NCBI GenBank assembly: GCA_028291845.1
Contig: JAQGNM010000511.1
Span: 1-17,399, forward strand
Direction of reading: 5' to 3'
Origin: Massilia sp.
Lineage (GTDB): Bacteria > Pseudomonadota > Gammaproteobacteria > Burkholderiales > Burkholderiaceae_D
Length of the DNA stretch: 17,399 nt
The position numbers and the translations under genes are program-made. Below, one piece after another: positions 7,495-14,877 of the stretch. Under the pieces are notes generated by a model that searched no databases, was not told where the DNA came from, and worked only from the letters and a program-made list of their open reading frames with translations. The stretch's first letter is position 1; every line of letters starts with the position of its first letter.

Positions 7495-7590
7495 CATGGG
7501 ACAGGCACCTACGGCGCCAGTCCCCCTGCTGCTGAGCGATCCGGGCGGCTATTAGCAGGGGGACTGGCGCCGGCAGGTGCCTGTCCCATG
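7495..7590. repeat. Long inverted repeat of REP/palindromic type, copy 1
   Basis: The left arm (7495-7530) and right arm (7554-7590) are reverse complements over 36 of 37 positions apart from one small indel/substitution in the middle (CCTACGGC against CCTGCCGGC in the complement). A 23-base loop (7531-7553) separates them. Outer ends are CATGGGACAGG and CCTGTCCCATG; inner ends are CCCCCTGCT and AGCAGGGGG. Each arm holds the modules GGTGCCTGTCCCAT and GGGGGACTGGCGCC, or their complements, which recur at 11996-12098. The element fills the gap between the nucleotidase stop and the mfd promoter region. It has no T tract and encodes no believable protein, although open frames pass through it. It is probably one copy of a dispersed family; RNA folding would give an extremely stable hairpin. 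Confidence 0.9.
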
Positions 7591-7662
7591 CGTGCGAAGA
7601 GCCATCGCCGCGCGGAGCTCGCCCGCCAGAGCTGGGCGCGGATGGGCCATGGCGAATCGGAC

Positions 7663-7668
7663 TATAAT
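7663..7668 (+). promoter_or_regulatory. Candidate -10 box of mfd
   Basis: A perfect TATAAT lies 36 bases before the mfd ATG at 7705, predicting a leader of about 30 bases. The region 16-18 bases upstream (GGATGGG) is not a good -35. The box falls between the palindromic repeat and mfd and supports 7705 over earlier start codons in the same frame. Confidence 0.4.
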
Positions 7669-7704
7669 GTCAGGCTCCTTAGTCAAGAAAACCGCGCATC
7701 CCGC

Positions 7705-10700
7705 ATGCCTTTCGAGCTCTCCAGATCCCTGCCCAAACCAGGCACCCGTTTCGCCCTTCCCACCTTGTACGGCTCGTCCGACGCCTACGCGCTGGCGGTC
7801 GCCGGCCAGGCATTAAAAGCGGAAAAACGCATGCTGACGGTGGTGGTGGCCAACGCCAGCGATGGCCAGCGCCTGCTCACCGAGCTGCCCTGGTTCGCGC
7901 CGACGCTGTCGTGCCATCTGCTGCCGGATTGGGAAACCCTGCCCTACGACGCCTTCTCGCCGCACCAGGACCTGGTCTCCGAGCGCCTGGCGACCCTGCA
8001 CGAGGTCCGCAACGGCCACTGCGACGTGCTGATCGTGCCGGCCACCACCGCGCTGGTGCGGCTGGCGCCGCCATCGTTCCTGGCCGCCTACACTTTCTTC
8101 TTCAAGCAGGGCGAAAAGCTCGATGAAGCGGCGCTCAAGGCGCAGCTGACCCTGGCCGGCTACAGCAACGTCAGCCAGGTGATGTCGCCGGGCGAATACT
8201 CGGTGCGCGGCGGCCTGATCGACCTGTTCCCGATGGGCTCGGCCCTGCCCTACCGGCTCGACCTGTTCGGCGACGAGATCGAAACCATCCGCACCTTCGA
8301 CGCCGATACCCAGCGCTCGCTGTACCCGGTGCGCGAAGTGCGCCTGCTGCCGGGCCGCGAATTCCCCATGGACGACGCCGCCCGCACCAGCTTCAGGAGC
8401 CGCTGGCGCGAGCGCTTCGAGGGCGATCCGAGCCGCTCGGTGGTCTACAAGGACATCGGCAGCGGCATCGCCTCGGCCGGCATCGAATATTATCTGCCGC
8501 TGTTTTTCGAAGAAACCGCCACCCTGTTCGACTACCTGCCCGACGACGCCTCGCTGGCGCTGGTGGGCGACATCGACGCCGCCATCAAGCGCTTCTGGAG
8601 CGATACCCAGTCGCGCTACCGCTTTTTAAAAGCCGACCGCGAGCGGCCGATTTTGCCGCCGGATGATCTGTTCCTGAGCGACGAGGCGTTTTTCACCCTC
8701 GCCAAGCCATTCCCGCGCTGGGCCATCAGCCGCGACGGCGACGGCCCCTCCGAATTGTCGGCGCCGATTCCAAATATCGCCGTCAACCGCCGCCTCGACG
8801 ACCCGCTCAGCAACCTGCGCGCCTACTTGCTCGAGCAGGACGGCCGCGTGATGATCTGCGCCGAGTCGAACGGCCGCCGCGAAACCCTGCAGCAGTATTT
8901 CAACGAGTACGCACTGGACCTGGCGCCGGTCGAAGGCTTCGAGGGTTTCAGGCAGTCGGCGGCCCGCCTGGCGCTCGGCGTGGCGCCGCTGCAGGCGGGC
9001 TTCGAGCTGTTCGACGAGGATGAAACGCTGGTGTTCATCACCGAGACCGAGCTGTACGCCGGTTCGGGACGGCGTGTCGGCCACAAGAAGCAGGAAGGGG
9101 TGACCCAGGTCGAATCGATGGTGCGCGACCTGTCGGAGCTGAAAATCGGCGACCCGGTGGTGCACATCAACCATGGCATCGGCCGCTACATGGGCCTGAC
9201 CAGCATGGACCTGGGCGAAGGCGAGACCGAGTTCCTGCACCTCGAATACGCCAAGGACACCAAGCTGTATGTGCCGGTGTCGCAATTGCACGTGATCGCC
9301 CGCTATTCGGGCGCCTCGCCGGACGACGCGCCCTTGCATTCGCTCGGTTCGGGACACTGGGAGAAGGCCAAGCGCCGCGCCGCCGAACAGGTGCGCGATA
9401 CGGCGGCGGAACTGCTCAACCTGTACGCCCGCCGCGCCCTGCGCCAGGGCCATGCCTTCGAATACTCGGCGCACGATTACCAGAACTTCGCCGACAGCTT
9501 CGGCTTCGAAGAGACGCCCGACCAGATGGAAGCGATCACCAACGTCATCAAGGATATGACCAGTGGCAAGCCGATGGATCGCCTGGTGTGCGGCGACGTC
9601 GGCTTCGGCAAGACCGAAGTGGCGCTGCGCGCAGCCTTTATCGCCGTCATGGGCGGCAAGCAGGTGGCGATCCTGGCGCCGACCACCCTGCTGGCCGAAC
9701 AGCACGCCCAGACCTTTGCCGACCGCTTCGCCGACTGGCCGGTGCGCATCGCCGAACTGTCGCGCTTCAGGACCGGCAAGGAGATCAACAACGCCATCAA
9801 GGGCATGGCCGACGGCACCCTCGACATCGTCATCGGCACCCACAAGCTGCTGTCGCCCGATGTGCAGTTCACCCGCCTGGGCCTGGTCATCATCGACGAG
9901 GAACACCGTTTCGGGGTCCGCCAGAAGGAAGCCTTGAAAGCCTTGCGCGCCGAGGTCGACGTATTGACCTTGACCGCCACGCCGATCCCGCGCACGCTGG
10001 GCATGGCGCTGGAGGGCTTGCGCGACTTTTCCATCATCGCCACCGCGCCGCAAAAACGCCTGGCCATCAAGACGTTCGTGCGCAGCGAAGACGGTTCAGT
10101 GATCCGCGAGGCCTGCCTGCGCGAGCTCAAACGGGGCGGCCAGATCTATTTTCTGCACAATGAAGTGGAAACCATCGGCAACCGCATGGCGATGCTGACC
10201 GAACTGCTGCCGGAGGCGCGCATCGGCATCGCCCACGGCCAGATGCACGAGCGCGATCTCGAGAAAGTCATGCGCGATTTCGTGGCGCAGCGCTACAACA
10301 TCCTGTTATGCACCACCATCATCGAGACCGGCATCGACGTGCCGACGGCGAATACCATCATCATGCACCGTGCCGATAAATTCGGCCTGGCGCAGTTGCA
10401 CCAGTTGCGCGGCCGGGTCGGCAGGTCGCACCATCAAGCGTATGCCTACCTGCTGGTACACGATGTCGCCAGCCTGACCAAGCAGGCGCAAAGAAGGCTC
10501 GATGCGATTCAGCAGATGGAGGAACTCGGTTCGGGCTTTTTCCTCGCCATGCACGACCTGGAAATTCGCGGCGCCGGCGAGGTGCTGGGCGAGAACCAGT
10601 CGGGAGAAATGCTCGAAGTGGGCTTTCAGATGTATTCCGACATGCTGTCCGAAGCGATCCGTTCGCTCAGGGCCGGCAAGGAACCCGACCTGGCCGCGCC

Positions 10701-11142
10701 GCTGGCCACCACCACCGAGATCAACCTGCACGTGCCGGCGCTGCTGCCGGTCGACTTCTGCGGCGACGTCAACGAGCGCCTGTCGATTTATAAACGACTG
10801 GCCAATTGCGGCACGCAGGAAAAGGTCGACGACATGCAGGAAGAACTGATCGACAGGTTCGGCAAACTGCCGGAACCGGTGAAGGCACTGATCGAAACCC
10901 ACCGCCTGCGCATCGCCGCCAGGGCGGTCGGCATCGTCAAGATCGACGCCCACGGCGAAGCGGCCAATCTGCAGTTCATGGTCAACCCGCCGATCGACGC
11001 CCTGCGCATCATCACCCTGATCCAGAAAAACCGCCACATCAAGCTGGCCGGGCAGGACAAGCTGAAGATCACGGCGTCGATGCCGGACCTGGCGGCGCGG
11101 GTGACGCAGGTTAAACAAACCATCAAACAGCTACTGGCTTGA
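7705..11142 (+). CDS. mfd: Transcription-repair coupling factor
   Basis: Mfd recognises RNA polymerase stalled at DNA lesions, displaces it by ATP-driven translocation and recruits UvrA. The protein has 1145 residues from ATG 7705 (MPFELSRSLPKPG), the usual size. The N-terminal UvrB-like modules (about 1-340) contain LLPDWETLPYDAFSPHQDLVSERL. The RNA-polymerase interaction domain (about 470-545) contains LKIGDPVVHINHGIGRYMGL and EYAKDTKLYVPVSQLHVIARY. The SF2 translocase has Walker A GDVGFGKT (630-637), the DEEH box at 731-734, TLTATPIPRTL, and motif VI RGRVGR (902-907). The C-terminal D7 domain follows to VKQTIKQLLA. The frame stays open upstream to 7468, but that extension would translate the palindromic repeat and cross the -10 box, so 7705 is preferred even though its Shine-Dalgarno site is weak. 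It probably forms an operon with serB, whose ATG lies 6 bases after the mfd stop. Confidence 0.97.
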   Translation: MPFELSRSLPKPGTRFALPTLYGSSDAYALAVAGQALKAEKRMLTVVVANASDGQRLLTELPWFAPTLSCHLLPDWETLPYDAFSPHQDLVSERLATLHEVRNGHCDVLIVPATTALVRLAPPSFLAAYTFFFKQGEKLDEAALKAQLTLAGYSNVSQVMSPGEYSVRGGLIDLFPMGSALPYRLDLFGDEIETIRTFDADTQRSLYPVREVRLLPGREFPMDDAARTSFRSRWRERFEGDPSRSVVYKDIGSGIASAGIEYYLPLFFEETATLFDYLPDDASLALVGDIDAAIKRFWSDTQSRYRFLKADRERPILPPDDLFLSDEAFFTLAKPFPRWAISRDGDGPSELSAPIPNIAVNRRLDDPLSNLRAYLLEQDGRVMICAESNGRRETLQQYFNEYALDLAPVEGFEGFRQSAARLALGVAPLQAGFELFDEDETLVFITETELYAGSGRRVGHKKQEGVTQVESMVRDLSELKIGDPVVHINHGIGRYMGLTSMDLGEGETEFLHLEYAKDTKLYVPVSQLHVIARYSGASPDDAPLHSLGSGHWEKAKRRAAEQVRDTAAELLNLYARRALRQGHAFEYSAHDYQNFADSFGFEETPDQMEAITNVIKDMTSGKPMDRLVCGDVGFGKTEVALRAAFIAVMGGKQVAILAPTTLLAEQHAQTFADRFADWPVRIAELSRFRTGKEINNAIKGMADGTLDIVIGTHKLLSPDVQFTRLGLVIIDEEHRFGVRQKEALKALRAEVDVLTLTATPIPRTLGMALEGLRDFSIIATAPQKRLAIKTFVRSEDGSVIREACLRELKRGGQIYFLHNEVETIGNRMAMLTELLPEARIGIAHGQMHERDLEKVMRDFVAQRYNILLCTTIIETGIDVPTANTIIMHRADKFGLAQLHQLRGRVGRSHHQAYAYLLVHDVASLTKQAQRRLDAIQQMEELGSGFFLAMHDLEIRGAGEVLGENQSGEMLEVGFQMYSDMLSEAIRSLRAGKEPDLAAPLATTTEINLHVPALLPVDFCGDVNERLSIYKRLANCGTQEKVDDMQEELIDRFGKLPEPVKALIETHRLRIAARAVGIVKIDAHGEAANLQFMVNPPIDALRIITLIQKNRHIKLAGQDKLKITASMPDLAARVTQVKQTIKQLLA

Positions 11143-11147
11143 ACACC

Positions 11148-12014
11148 ATGACAACAATGAAATTGATTGTGCAAGGACCGGGGGCCGAGCTGGCTGTATT
11201 GAGACGCGTCGCCGCGCTGGCGCTGCCGGCCAGCGTGCGCGAGCTGTCGGCGCATGCGATCCGCTTTGACGGCGTGGCCGACGACGAGGCGGTGCGCCAC
11301 GCGGTGGAAAAGGCGGCCTTCGAAGCGCAGGTGGACGCCACCTTCATCGCCATTGACGCCACCCTGGCCGATTACAGCTTGCTGGCGATGGACATGGATT
11401 CGACCCTGATCACCATCGAGTGCATCGACGAAATCGCCGACATGCAGGGCCTGAAACCGCAGGTTGCGGCGATCACGGAAGCGGCCATGCGCGGCGAGAT
11501 CGGCTTTGCCGACAGCCTGCGCCGCCGCGTGGCTTTACTGAAAGGCCTGGACGCCGATGCGCTGCGCCGGGTCTACGACGAACGCCTGCAATTGTCGCCT
11601 GGCGCGCAAACCCTGCTGGCTGCCGCCAAAGCGGCCGACATCAAGACCCTGCTGGTGTCGGGCGGTTTTACGTATTTTACCGACCACCTGCGTGCGCGCC
11701 TGGGCCTGGACTACAGCAACGCCAACAGCCTCGAGATCGTCGACGGCAAGCTGACCGGCCGGATCCACGGCGCCATCGTCGACGCCGAAGCCAAGCGCGA
11801 GACAGTCAACCTGGTGTGCGACCAGCTGGGCATCCACGCCTCGCAGGCGATCGTGATGGGCGATGGCGCCAACGATTTGCAGATGATGTCGATTGCCGGG
11901 CTGTCGGTGGCGTTCAGGGCCAAGCCGGTGGTGAGGCAGCAGGCCGATGTGGCGCTCAATTTCAGTGGGCTCGATGGATTGTTGAATGTGCTGAAGGGGG
12001 GACTGGCGCCGTAG
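11148..12014 (+). CDS. serB: Phosphoserine phosphatase
   Basis: SerB performs the last step of serine synthesis, phosphoserine to serine, in the cytoplasm. The 288-residue product has an N-terminal domain of about 75 residues and a HAD phosphatase core. Motif I is D82-M-D84-S-T (nucleophile D82), motif II is S171-G-G, and the GDGAND motif is at 238-243. The substrate-cap region reads ECIDEIADMQGLKPQVAAITEAAMRGE, as in SerB. Start choice is open: ATG at 11148 (MTTMKLIVQ), ATG at 11157 (MKLIVQ), or TTG at 11139 overlapping the mfd stop; none has a clear Shine-Dalgarno site. The last residues GGLAP and the TAG stop are encoded by the palindromic repeat at 11996-12098, so the original C-terminus was probably altered when that element arrived. 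The core ends before the repeat, so activity should be unaffected. Confidence 0.94.
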   Translation: MTTMKLIVQGPGAELAVLRRVAALALPASVRELSAHAIRFDGVADDEAVRHAVEKAAFEAQVDATFIAIDATLADYSLLAMDMDSTLITIECIDEIADMQGLKPQVAAITEAAMRGEIGFADSLRRRVALLKGLDADALRRVYDERLQLSPGAQTLLAAAKAADIKTLLVSGGFTYFTDHLRARLGLDYSNANSLEIVDGKLTGRIHGAIVDAEAKRETVNLVCDQLGIHASQAIVMGDGANDLQMMSIAGLSVAFRAKPVVRQQADVALNFSGLDGLLNVLKGGLAP

Positions 12015-12098
12015 GTGCCTGTCCCATTTCTGCTTAGCTGCAGCGAATGATTTTGGCGCTCTGCAAGCATGGGACAGGCATCAAGTGCCGGTCCCCCC
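11996..12098. repeat. Palindromic repeat, copy 2, spanning the 3' ends of serB and eutC
   Basis: Arm A (11996-12027) contains GGGGGGACTGGCGCC and GGTGCCTGTCCCAT. Arm B (12069-12098) is its imperfect reverse complement: the outer GGGGGGAC.GGC and the inner TGCCTGTCCCAT are kept while about 8 bases in the middle differ. The 41-base loop can pair further (GCTT..GCAG near 12030-12041 with CTGCAAGC at 12061-12068). The same modules build copy 1, but there CCCATG is outermost whereas here the G-run is outermost, so the arms are in the opposite relative order. Arm A holds the serB stop (12012-12014) and arm B the eutC stop (12081-12083). It may serve as a bidirectional terminator for the convergent pair, though it has no T tract. 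Confidence 0.88.
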
Positions 12099-12833
12099 TT
12101 CGACCAGCGCCGCCTGACCGTCACGCTCGTCCTTCAAGGCGACGCCCGAGGTACCCAGGCGTCGCGCGCCCTCGATCAAATACACCAATCCCGCCACCGC
12201 ATCCGCATACGCCAGCCCCTCCGGCCTGACGTTCGAGATGCAGTTGCGCCGCTCATCGGTCAAGCCGACCACCGGCGCCCAGGTCATATAAATACCCATG
12301 CTGTCGGGCGAACTCAAGCCCGGCCGTTCTCCGATCAGCACCACCACCAGCCGTGCCCCCAGCGCCACGGCGATGTCGTCGCCGAGCGCCACCCGCGCCT
12401 GTTCGGCGATCACCGGCGGCGCCATTTTCATTGATGGCAGCGCCGCCGACAGCAGCGCGATAAATGGCGCCGCATGGCGCGCGATCGCCGGCGCCGACAG
12501 GCCGTCGGCCAACACCACGCTCAGATCGTAGTCACCATGGTGCGCCACCAGCAGGTCGCGCGAGGCCTCATCGAGCACCCGGCCCAGGTCGGGCCGCCGC
12601 AGATAGGTCTGGCGGTCGGCCGCCTGGCTGTGCACGCGCAGCGACGGCAGGGCCAAAGCAGCCGCCAGCGCCGGCACATCGAGCGCCACGTGTACCGCAT
12701 CGCGCGCCTGTGCATGGGCCAGCTGAAAAGCCAGCTGCGGCGCGGTCGGCATCGACACCCCCGCATGGCCCTGGGCGATGCGCGCCGCCGTCAGCCGGCG
12801 CAAGCCCTGCCACGGATCGAGCGGAGAGTTCAT
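12081..12833 (-). CDS. eutC: Ethanolamine ammonia-lyase, small subunit
   Basis: EutC is the light subunit of the adenosylcobalamin-dependent lyase that converts ethanolamine to acetaldehyde and ammonia. The 250-residue product contains the family stretches LTAARIAQGHAG, TYLRRPDLGRVLDEAS, VVLADGLSAPAI, VVVLIGERPGLSSPDSMGIYMTWAP (cobalamin-side region) and RRNCISNVRPEGL. It lacks the N-terminal extension of about 45-60 residues seen in enterobacterial EutC (295 residues in E. coli), a segment that in enterics is linked to microcompartment packaging. This fits the absence of shell genes in view. The ATG overlaps the eutB stop as ATGA, so expression is coupled. The last five residues (GGTGT) and the TGA lie in the palindromic repeat, so the natural C-terminus was probably replaced. 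Confidence 0.95.
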   Translation of the reverse strand: MNSPLDPWQGLRRLTAARIAQGHAGVSMPTAPQLAFQLAHAQARDAVHVALDVPALAAALALPSLRVHSQAADRQTYLRRPDLGRVLDEASRDLLVAHHGDYDLSVVLADGLSAPAIARHAAPFIALLSAALPSMKMAPPVIAEQARVALGDDIAVALGARLVVVLIGERPGLSSPDSMGIYMTWAPVVGLTDERRNCISNVRPEGLAYADAVAGLVYLIEGARRLGTSGVALKDERDGQAALVEGGTGT

Positions 12834-14218
12834 GACTGCAGCCTCGCCGCCGCCTGCGCCAGCAAGGGCGGCATGGCGCCCAGGCGCATGCCGTCATCGA
12901 AGATCCCCATCTTGCGCAGCCAGTCGGCGAACTCCGGCGCCGGTTGCTTGCCGAACAGCCTGCGTACGTACAGGGCGTCGTGAAACGAGGTGCTCTGGTA
13001 GTTGAGCATGATGTCGTCCGAACCTGCCACCCCCATGATGAAAGTGCACCCAGCCGCGGCCAACAAGGTGAGCAGGTTGTCCATGTCGTCCTGGTCGGCT
13101 TCAGCGTGGTTGGTGTAGCAAACGTCAACGCCCATCGGCAAGCCCAGCAGCTTGGCGCAGAAATGGTCTTCCAGGCCGGCGCGGATGATCTGCTTGCCGT
13201 CATACAGGTACTCGGGGCCGATGAAGCCCACCACCGAATTGACCAGCAGCGGCTGGAAGGCGCGCGCCACCGCGTAGGCGCGCGCCTCGACGGTTTGCTG
13301 GTCGACGCCGTGGTGGGTCTGGCTCGACAGGGCGCTGCCCTGCCCGGTTTCGAAATACATCAGGTTTTGGCCGACCGTGCCGCGGCCGAGCGACTGCGCG
13401 GCGGCTTGCGCTTCGCGCAACAATGCCAGGTTCAGGCCGAAACTGCGGTTGGCCGCCTCGGTGCCGGCGATCGACTGGAACACCAGGTCGACCGGTGCGC
13501 CGCGCTCGATGGCGGCGATGGTGTTGGTGACGTGGGTGAGCACGCACGATTGGGTCGGGATGGCAAACCTGTCGATCAATTCGTCGAGCATATGCAGCAG
13601 GGTGACCAGCCGGCCGACGCTGTCGAGCGCCGGATTGATGCCGATGCAGGCGTCGCCGCTGCCGTACATCAGACCGTCGAGAATCGAGGCGCCGATGCCG
13701 CGCGCGTCATCGGTCGGGTGGTTCGGCTGTAAGCGGGTCGACATGCGGCCGGGCAGCCCGATGGTGTTGCGAAACGCGGTCGTCACGCGGCACCGCGATG
13801 CGACCAGGATCAGGTCCTGGTTGCGCATGATCTTGCTGACCGCCGCGGCCATTTCCGGCGTCACCCCGGCGGCGATGGCGGACAAGGCGCCGTGATCGTC
13901 GGCGGCGGCGCGGGTCAGCAGCCAGTCCCTGAAGCCGCCCACCGTCAAGTGGGCGATGGCGGCAAAGGCGGCACCGTCATGGCTGTCGACGATCAGCCGG
14001 GTCACTTCATCGTCCTCGTAAGGAATCACGGCGTCGTCGAGAAACACCCGCAGCGGCAGGTCGGCCAGCGCCATCTGCGCGGCCACCCGTTCAGCCGCGC
14101 TGGCCGCGCCAAGGCCGGCCAGCATGTCGCCCGAGCGCGCCGGGCTGGCCTTGGCCAGCAGCTCGCGCAGGCCGGCGAAGCGGTACACCATGGCGTCGAC
14201 GGTGTGGGCGTACCCCAT
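12830..14218 (-). CDS. eutB: Ethanolamine ammonia-lyase, large subunit
   Basis: EutB is the catalytic TIM-barrel subunit of ethanolamine ammonia-lyase and forms the active enzyme with EutC and coenzyme B12. The 462-residue protein is close in length to E. coli EutB (453) and aligns by eye throughout. The substrate-binding and catalytic residues known from the E. coli enzyme (R160, Q162, N193, E287, D362) have counterparts here: R162 and Q164 in TRLQPN, N195 in GINPALD, E290 in YFETGQGSALS and D365 in GVDVCYTNH. The motif FIGPEYLYDGKQIIRAGLEDHF is also intact. The start codon follows the stop of the acetyltransferase gene after a single base, and the end overlaps eutC by four bases, so the three form one minus-strand operon. 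Acetaldehyde-processing and transport genes are not visible in the window. Confidence 0.97.
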   Translation of the reverse strand: MGYAHTVDAMVYRFAGLRELLAKASPARSGDMLAGLGAASAAERVAAQMALADLPLRVFLDDAVIPYEDDEVTRLIVDSHDGAAFAAIAHLTVGGFRDWLLTRAAADDHGALSAIAAGVTPEMAAAVSKIMRNQDLILVASRCRVTTAFRNTIGLPGRMSTRLQPNHPTDDARGIGASILDGLMYGSGDACIGINPALDSVGRLVTLLHMLDELIDRFAIPTQSCVLTHVTNTIAAIERGAPVDLVFQSIAGTEAANRSFGLNLALLREAQAAAQSLGRGTVGQNLMYFETGQGSALSSQTHHGVDQQTVEARAYAVARAFQPLLVNSVVGFIGPEYLYDGKQIIRAGLEDHFCAKLLGLPMGVDVCYTNHAEADQDDMDNLLTLLAAAGCTFIMGVAGSDDIMLNYQSTSFHDALYVRRLFGKQPAPEFADWLRKMGIFDDGMRLGAMPPLLAQAAARLQS

Positions 14219-14219
14219 C

Positions 14220-14774
14220 TTATGGCCCTACCGCGCGCCTGAGCGCGCGCCGCATCAGCGCCACCGGCACCGGCACCGACAGCGCCAGCTGGTATTGTTC
14301 GACCATTTCGAAGCCGAGGCTGCGGTACAGCGGCACGCCGGGCATGGTGGCGATCAGCTCGAGCGTGGCGAAGCCGGCGGCGGCAGCGGCGGCTTCGCAG
14401 TGCGCCATCAGCAAGCCGCCCAAGCCCTGGCGCGCCATCGCCGGATCGACGAAAAAAGCACGGATCTTGGCCGCCTCGACGGCCGGATCGAGCAGGCGCT
14501 CCGGCGCCGTCTTGTGCTTGTCGCCGCCGCAGCCGGTCGATCGCTTGCCCCAGCCGCCGCAAGCGACCGGCACGCCGTCCCGTTCGACGACCAGGTAGGT
14601 GCCGTCGGCGATCAGCTGGCTGTCGACGCCGAACACTTCGCGCGTCACCGCGTCGACCTGGGCAGCGCTGTAATAGCCATGGCTCAAGCCGCGCGCGGAG
14701 CGCTCGATGAGTGCTTCCAGGACGGCGACGTCGGCACGCTGCGCCGGCCGAATGGTCAAAGCGGCATCAGCCAT
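14220..14774 (-). CDS. GNAT-family N-acetyltransferase
   Basis: The 184-residue protein has the GNAT fold signature: LTIRPAQRADVAVLEALI at the N-terminus (beta1-alpha1), a central strand YLVVERDGVPVACGGW, the acetyl-CoA pyrophosphate loop R115-Q-G-L-G-G120 after IRAFFVDPAMA, and TMPGVPLYRSLGFEMVEQY, where Y150 is in the position of the usual general acid. A short insert GKRSTGCGGDKHKTAPERLL (about 77-96) is charged and contains one Cys. The acceptor substrate cannot be told from the sequence. It is the first gene of the minus-strand operon with eutB and eutC, one base from eutB, so it may modify a metabolite or protein linked to ethanolamine use, but this is only context. AAGGG lies 9 bases upstream of the ATG on the minus strand as a plausible ribosome binding site. 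Confidence 0.88.
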   Translation of the reverse strand: MADAALTIRPAQRADVAVLEALIERSARGLSHGYYSAAQVDAVTREVFGVDSQLIADGTYLVVERDGVPVACGGWGKRSTGCGGDKHKTAPERLLDPAVEAAKIRAFFVDPAMARQGLGGLLMAHCEAAAAAAGFATLELIATMPGVPLYRSLGFEMVEQYQLALSVPVPVALMRRALRRAVGP

Positions 14775-14877
14775 GTTTCAATGCCCTTGTGACTGTAACA
14801 AGCTGTAATGCGGGTAGGACATTCCTGAACACTCCGATAATATTTTAACCATAGTGCCCCAACTGCGTGAGGAATTC
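14775..14877. promoter_or_regulatory. Divergent intergenic region between the GNAT-eut operon and the lipoprotein gene
   Basis: This 103-base gap must hold the promoters for both directions. Rightward, GATAAT (14836-14841) is a possible -10 without a clear -35. Leftward, AT-rich sequence on the minus strand around 14836-14848 could serve, but no convincing pair is seen. A direct repeat CTGTAA at 14793-14798 and 14803-14808, spaced exactly 10 bases, is a possible operator half-site pair. GAGGA at 14869-14873 is the ribosome binding site for the lipoprotein and decides its ATG at 14878 over an upstream GTG at 14854. Confidence 0.3.

Noticed and set aside
7495..7590. Palindrome interpreted as a simple intrinsic terminator
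   Set aside because: There is no T tract after either arm and the modules recur elsewhere, so a repeat element is the better description, although it may still stop transcription.
8626..10053. Minus-strand open frame of 475 codons opposite mfd
   Set aside because: It is antisense to the Mfd translocase core, with no recognisable domain and no ribosome binding site or promoter support.
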